Assembly: GCF_032670585.1 (NCBI RefSeq)
Contig: NZ_JAVQHL010000001.1
Span: forward strand, 744,001 to 808,000
DNA length: 64,000 nucleotides
Reading direction: 5' to 3'
Source: Ostreiculturibacter nitratireducens
Lineage (GTDB): Bacteria; Pseudomonadota; Alphaproteobacteria; Rhodobacterales; Rhodobacteraceae
Below the pieces are notes generated by a model. The model was not told the origin of the DNA. It saw nothing but the letters and a program-made list of their open reading frames with translations, and searched no databases. Of this stretch, positions 60,227 through 64,000 are shown one piece after another. Position 1 is the first letter of the stretch. Each line of letters begins with the position of its first letter. Both the position numbers and the translations under genes were made by a program.

Positions 60227-61338
60227 GCCATTCCCGCGCCGCCGTGCTTCTGGATCTTCCGGGCCTTAACGCTCTCGTCTCCCGGCTCGCGAAGCGGAAG
60301 CGCGTCCTTGGCCCGGTAGAGCGCGACGGCGCCGTGCGCTACGAAGACGTTACCTCGGTCGACGACTTGCCGAAAGGCTGGGTAAGCGAACAGGCCGGCG
60401 GGCATTACCGGCTGGCGAAGTCGGGCGAGGCGCTTTTCGGCTACGTGATCGGACCAGACAGCTGGAAGCGTTTCCTTCACCCGCCGCGCCAGCGGATATG
60501 GCAGGCCGAGGCCGGAGCGGAAGGGGCGCCGCCGGTCATCCACCCGGAGCCGCCGCCCGACAAGCCGATGGCCTTCCTCGGCGTCCGCGGCTGCGAACTC
60601 GCCGCGATCGCGGTGCAGGACCGTGTCTTCATGCAGGGCCCCTACCGCGACCCGCACTACGCGGCCCGGCGTGCCTCGGCGTTCATCGTCGCGGTGAATT
60701 GCGACCGGGCCGTTTCCACCTGCTTCTGCCCCTCAATGGGAACCGGACCCGCGGCCGGGGCGGGGCACGACATCTGCCTGACCGAGATCGAGGAAGGCCG
60801 GACGTTCCTTGCTGAGGCGGGAAGCGGCAAGGGTGCGGAGCTCCTCGCCCTCCTGCCCTCGCGCCCGGCCCGCGAGGAGAACCTCGCCGCGGCGACGGCG
60901 CTGACCGAACGCGCCGAGGCCCAGATCGCCCGGCGGATCGACACCAAGGACCTGCCGGGGCTGCTACAGTCGAACCCCGAGCATCCGCGCTGGGACGATG
61001 TCGCGCGCCGCTGCCTGAACTGCGCGAACTGCACCATGGTCTGCCCGACCTGCTTCTGCACGGAAACCGTGGAAACCTCGTCCCTCGATGGAAAAAGCGC
61101 CGCGCGCGAAAGCCGCTGGGCCTCGTGCTTCACGCTGGACTTCACCCATGTGCATGGCGGCGGACCGCTGCGGCACAGCCCGAAATCCCGCTACCGGCAG
61201 TGGATGACGCACAAGCTGGACACCTGGCACGACCAGTTCGGCCAGTCGGGCTGCACTGGCTGCGGCCGCTGCATCACCTGGTGCCCGGTGGGCATAGACA
61301 TCACCGAGGAAGTCGCGGCCATACGCCGCGAGCCATAG
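60223..61338 (+). CDS. hydB: Hydrogenase beta subunit (4Fe-4S dicluster, sulfhydrogenase type)
   Basis: This 371-residue soluble iron-sulfur protein is of the HydB type. The N-terminal half has LGVRGCELAAIAVQDRVFM and CFCPSMGTGP. The C-terminal part has two four-cysteine clusters, RCLNCANCTMVCPTCFC and SGCTGCGRCITWCPVGID. In group 3b [NiFe] hydrogenases this subunit relays electrons between the FAD/NAD(P) subunit and the hydrogenase dimer. It overlaps hypC by 4 nt. Confidence 0.9.
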   Translation: MSHSRAAVLLDLPGLNALVSRLAKRKRVLGPVERDGAVRYEDVTSVDDLPKGWVSEQAGGHYRLAKSGEALFGYVIGPDSWKRFLHPPRQRIWQAEAGAEGAPPVIHPEPPPDKPMAFLGVRGCELAAIAVQDRVFMQGPYRDPHYAARRASAFIVAVNCDRAVSTCFCPSMGTGPAAGAGHDICLTEIEEGRTFLAEAGSGKGAELLALLPSRPAREENLAAATALTERAEAQIARRIDTKDLPGLLQSNPEHPRWDDVARRCLNCANCTMVCPTCFCTETVETSSLDGKSAARESRWASCFTLDFTHVHGGGPLRHSPKSRYRQWMTHKLDTWHDQFGQSGCTGCGRCITWCPVGIDITEEVAAIRREP

Positions 61339-61347
61339 GAGGAGGCG

Positions 61348-61815
61348 ATGGCGATCCACGATCTTGGAAGTATCGTCGGGGCGCACCGGCTGTTCGCAGG
61401 CCTCGACAAGGAGTTCCTTGACCTCGTCACCGGCTGCGCGATGAACGCGCGTTTCGCCGAGGGCGAATACCTCTTTCGCGAGGGCGACCCGGCGGACCAG
61501 ATCTTCCTGATCCGCGAAGGACAGGTGGGGCTGGAGATATCGGCCCCCGACAAGGGACGGCTCACATTCATGACGGCCGGCCCCGACGAGGTGATCGGGC
61601 TCTCGTGGCTCGTTCCGCCCTACCGCTGGACCTATGACGCCCACGCGCATTCGGACGTTCGCGCCATCGCGCTCGACGCCGCATGCCTGAGGCAGAAATG
61701 CGAGGCGAACCCGGCGCTCGGCTACGACGTGATGAAACGCTTCATGCCAGTCGTCGTGGACCGGCTGCACGCAACAAGGCTCCAGATGCTCGATGTCTAT
61801 GGCAACCGCGGCTGA
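61348..61815 (+). CDS. Stand-alone cyclic nucleotide-binding-type domain protein
   Basis: This 155-residue protein has a CRP-like beta-roll (HRLFAGLDKEFLDLVTGCAMNARF, EYLFREGDPADQIFLIREGQVGLEI) but no DNA-binding domain; it ends with the long helix KRFMPVVVDRLHATRLQMLDV. In CRP the phosphate-binding motif is GE-x4-R-x-A. Here the equivalent is VIGLSWLVPPYRWTYDAHA, without the Glu, so cAMP binding is doubtful. It lies between the beta and gamma hydrogenase genes, with GGAGGAGG upstream, so it is probably a regulatory or structural partner. Confidence 0.85.
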   Translation: MAIHDLGSIVGAHRLFAGLDKEFLDLVTGCAMNARFAEGEYLFREGDPADQIFLIREGQVGLEISAPDKGRLTFMTAGPDEVIGLSWLVPPYRWTYDAHAHSDVRAIALDAACLRQKCEANPALGYDVMKRFMPVVVDRLHATRLQMLDVYGNRG

Positions 61816-62647
61816 AACCGACCCCGCACCCTTCGAGGACGCGATGGTCCCGGTGCCTGCCCGGGTGACAGGCCGGACGGAGGAGGCGCCCGGCGTCGTG
61901 ACGCTGACGCTCGAGGCGCCGCCGGACTGGGCGGGATTCGTGCCGGGGCAGTTCAACATGCTGGGCCTCATGGGCGTCGGCGAAGTGCCGATCAGCTTCT
62001 CGGGAGATCCGGCGGACGCGGGCCGCATCGTCCACACGATCCGCGCCGCGGGGCCGGTGTCCTCTGCCCTCGCTGCGCTCGAACCGGGAGCCTGGCTGAT
62101 GCTGCGCGGGCCATACGGCAAGGGCTGGCCGATCGACCTTTCAGAGGGGCGCGACGTGATCGTGGCGGCGGGCGGCCTCGGCCTCGCGCCACTCAGGCCC
62201 ACGCTCTACACGCTTCTCGCGGGCGGCGGCCGGTTCGGCCGGGTGACGCTACTTTACGGGACGCGCAGCCCCGGTGACATCCTCTACGGAGCGGAACACG
62301 ACCGTTGGCGCGCAGGCATGGCCGTACATGTGACGGTGGACCACGCGGAACCCGGCTGGCGCGGCAACGTGGGCGTCGTGACGAAGCTTTTCGACCGGGC
62401 GGAATTCGACCCCGCTCGGACCACGGCCTTCATCTGCGGGCCGGAGGTGATGATGCGCTTCGCGGCGACCGGGCTCGTCGACCGGGGAACGGAGCCCGCA
62501 TCGGTCTTCGTCTCGATGGAACGGAACATGGCCTGCGGCATCGGGCTGTGCGGCCATTGCCAGCTTGGCCCCCATTTCATCTGCCGCGACGGTCCGGTCT
62601 TCGACTGGCGCGAAATGCGGCCCGCGATGGCAGTGAAGGAGCTTTAG
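61793..62647 (+). CDS. hydG: Hydrogenase gamma subunit (FAD/NAD(P)-binding)
   Basis: This protein has 284 residues from the ATG at 61793 (another ATG at 61799), overlapping the previous gene by 23 nt. It is a ferredoxin-reductase-type FAD domain followed by an NAD(P)-binding domain (VIVAAGGLGLAPLRPTLYTLLAGG, AFICGPEVMM) and a C-terminal 2Fe-2S motif CGIGLCGHCQLGPHFICRDGPVF, as in dihydroorotate dehydrogenase electron-transfer subunits. It exchanges electrons with NAD(P)H. Confidence 0.92.
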   Translation: MSMATAAETDPAPFEDAMVPVPARVTGRTEEAPGVVTLTLEAPPDWAGFVPGQFNMLGLMGVGEVPISFSGDPADAGRIVHTIRAAGPVSSALAALEPGAWLMLRGPYGKGWPIDLSEGRDVIVAAGGLGLAPLRPTLYTLLAGGGRFGRVTLLYGTRSPGDILYGAEHDRWRAGMAVHVTVDHAEPGWRGNVGVVTKLFDRAEFDPARTTAFICGPEVMMRFAATGLVDRGTEPASVFVSMERNMACGIGLCGHCQLGPHFICRDGPVFDWREMRPAMAVKEL

Positions 62648-62648
62648 G

Positions 62649-63422
62649 ATGACAGGAAAACCCCGCCTCGGCGTCTTCAAGTTCTCCTCCTGCGACGGCT
62701 GCCAGCTGTCACTCCTGGATTGCGAAGACGAGCTTCTGGCGGTCGCTGGCGCCATAGACATCGCCTACTTCCCCGAAGCGACGCGCGCCGACGACGTTGG
62801 GGAATACGACCTCGTGCTGGTCGAGGGATCGGTGACGACCCCGCATGAGGCGACCGCGATCCAGGGTATCCGGAAGCGCGCGAGAAAGCTCATCACCATC
62901 GGTGCCTGCGCCACTTCGGGAGGCATCCAGGCGCTCAAGAACATGGCGGACGTGGAGGAATACATCCGCATCGTCTACGCGCGGCCCGACTACATCTCGA
63001 CGCTCGACACCGCGACGCCGATCGCGGACCACGTGAAGGTGGACTTCGAGCTTCGCGGCTGTCCCATCGACAAGCGCCAGCTGATCGAGGTGATCGCGGC
63101 CACGCTCGCCGGTCGCCGCCCGCAGACGCCGGAGCATTCGACCTGCATCGAATGCAAGAGGGCCGGGAACCTCTGCGTCATGGTCGCCCACGGCACGCCC
63201 TGCCTCGGCCCCGTGACCCATGCGGGCTGCGGGGCGCTCTGCCCCGGCTATTCTCGCGGCTGCTACGGCTGCTTCGGACCGAAGGAGACGCCGAATACGG
63301 CGGCGCTGGCAGCGCAGCTGGCGGAACTTGGCACGGACCGGGGCACGGTCAAGCGGCTCTTCTCCACCTTCAACACCAACGCCCCGGCATTCCGGGCGGA
63401 GGCGGAAGCCCATGACGGATAA
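62649..63422 (+). CDS. hydD: Hydrogenase small (delta) subunit
   Basis: This 257-residue protein is the small subunit of a group 3 [NiFe] hydrogenase. It keeps the proximal-cluster pattern, FKFSSCDGCQLSLLDCE, IGACATSGGIQALKN and LRGCPIDKRQLIEV, plus CIECKRAGNLCVMVAHGTPCLGPVTHAGCGALCPGYSRGCYGCFGP, giving two further [4Fe-4S] clusters. No twin-arginine signal peptide is present, so the enzyme is cytoplasmic. It overlaps the large-subunit gene by 11 nt. Confidence 0.94.
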   Translation: MTGKPRLGVFKFSSCDGCQLSLLDCEDELLAVAGAIDIAYFPEATRADDVGEYDLVLVEGSVTTPHEATAIQGIRKRARKLITIGACATSGGIQALKNMADVEEYIRIVYARPDYISTLDTATPIADHVKVDFELRGCPIDKRQLIEVIAATLAGRRPQTPEHSTCIECKRAGNLCVMVAHGTPCLGPVTHAGCGALCPGYSRGCYGCFGPKETPNTAALAAQLAELGTDRGTVKRLFSTFNTNAPAFRAEAEAHDG

Positions 63423-64000
63423 GGTCATCAAGGTCGACATGCTCGCCCGGGTCGAGGGCGAAGGGGCATTCAAGGTAACGGTGCGCGACGGAAAGATCGT
63501 GGGGACCGAGTTCCGCATCTTCGAACCGCCGCGCTTCTTCGAGGCATTCCTTCAGGGCCGCGCCTATGCCGAGGCGCCCGACATCACCGCGCGGATCTGC
63601 GGCATCTGCCCGGTCGCCTACCAGATGAGCTCGGTCCAGGCGATGGAGATGGCGCTTGGCGTAAAGGTCGAGGGGCCGCTCCGCGACCTGCGCCGGATGC
63701 TCTATTGCGGCGAGTGGATCGAAAGCCACGTCCTGCACGCCGCGATGCTTCACGCCCCCGATTTCCTTGGCTTCGAAGGTGCCTTCGACATGGCCGCGGC
63801 GGGGCATGGCGAGGCGGTGAAGCTGGCGCTGGACCTCAAGAAGGCCGGAAACTCGATCGTCGCCTTCCTCGGCGGGCGCGAGATACACCCGATCAACGTC
63901 CGCGTCGGCGGCTTCTACAAGGTTCCGAAGCGGAAGGACTTTGTCGAATTGCGCGAGACGCTTCTGAGGGCGCGCGACCTGGCCGAGGCTTTCGTGGACT
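63412..64000 (+). CDS. hydA: [NiFe] hydrogenase large (alpha) subunit, 5' part
   Basis: The first 196 codons of the catalytic subunit are present; the rest lies beyond the window. MLARVEGEGAFKVTVRDGKI is the usual start and RICGICPVAYQMSSVQAMEMALG carries the first nickel-binding C-x2-C pair. The following text (LRDLRRMLYCGEWIESHVLHAAMLHAPDFLG, GGREIHPINVRVGGFYKVP) matches F420-reducing-like/NAD(P)-linked group 3 hydrogenases. The C-terminal DPCxxC pair cannot be checked here. Confidence 0.93.
   Translation, partial: MTDKVIKVDMLARVEGEGAFKVTVRDGKIVGTEFRIFEPPRFFEAFLQGRAYAEAPDITARICGICPVAYQMSSVQAMEMALGVKVEGPLRDLRRMLYCGEWIESHVLHAAMLHAPDFLGFEGAFDMAAAGHGEAVKLALDLKKAGNSIVAFLGGREIHPINVRVGGFYKVPKRKDFVELRETLLRARDLAEAFVD

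Noticed and set aside
1..64000. tRNA, rRNA, CRISPR arrays, insertion sequences, prophage or integrase genes
   Set aside because: I looked for them and found none; there are no repeat-spacer units, transposase motifs or tRNA-like cloverleaf blocks that I can support.

Overview
This GC-rich window is an alphaproteobacterial chromosome segment, most likely from a member of the Rhodobacterales. The evidence is the block yajC-secD-secF-(Mth938-domain gene)-ccmA, the four-subunit sarcosine oxidase operon, a paa phenylacetate operon with paaX, and FCD-type GntR, phasin and PLP-decarboxylase genes of familiar style. Genes are packed tightly with many 1-11 nt start/stop overlaps. I see no rRNA, tRNA, CRISPR array, integrase or insertion sequence.

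Layout. 1-3620 (minus): 3' end of the Sec accessory operon, running into cytochrome c maturation (ccmA, cut by the window edge). 3842-7594 (plus): a PLP-dependent decarboxylase, serS with a leader that can hide its ribosome binding site, and a TspO-like membrane protein. 7599-11122 (minus): der, a BamB-like lipoprotein and a YfgM-like TPR protein (outer membrane/translocon housekeeping). 11327-16203 (plus): a two-gene RND efflux system whose pump has extra membrane segments. 16222-21889: an Atm1-type exporter, a LysM protein, a LOG-family protein overlapping rarD tail to tail, and sodB. 22044-27185 (minus): soxBDAG. 27411-29349 (plus): ccmI-ruvX-DUF1289. 29401-31311 (minus): a TauE-type permease and a DusA homologue with a displaced catalytic cysteine. 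31476-40358 (minus): paaABCDE, an extra ferritin-like protein, paaZ, a thiolase gene and paaX, with two candidate PaaX operators sharing a CATCACGC half-site.

40555-49842 is one long minus-strand operon: sugar-binding protein, ABC ATPase, double-length permease, SDR, L-gulonate-3-dehydrogenase-like enzyme, beta-keto acid cleavage enzyme (BKACE) and two SMP-30 lactonases. A GntR regulator diverges from it, with a 9-bp inverted repeat over the shared control region. Together these suggest a phosphorylation-free, acetyl-CoA-dependent catabolic route for a 2-deoxy-type sugar or sugar acid. This is the best candidate for an incompletely described system here. Next to it lie a phasin gene with an FNR-type box and a decayed HpaI-family aldolase.

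52052-59501 (minus) is a cobalamin uptake operon behind a clear cobalamin riboswitch: btuB, btuF, btuC, btuD, a second BtuF-like protein without a signal peptide, then exbB, two exbD genes and tonB. Its leader contains mutually exclusive pairings around the btuB ribosome binding site. 59957-64000 (plus) is the start of a cytoplasmic NAD(P)-linked [NiFe] hydrogenase operon (group 3b-like): hypC, beta, a lone cyclic-nucleotide-type domain protein, gamma, delta and the 5' part of the large subunit.
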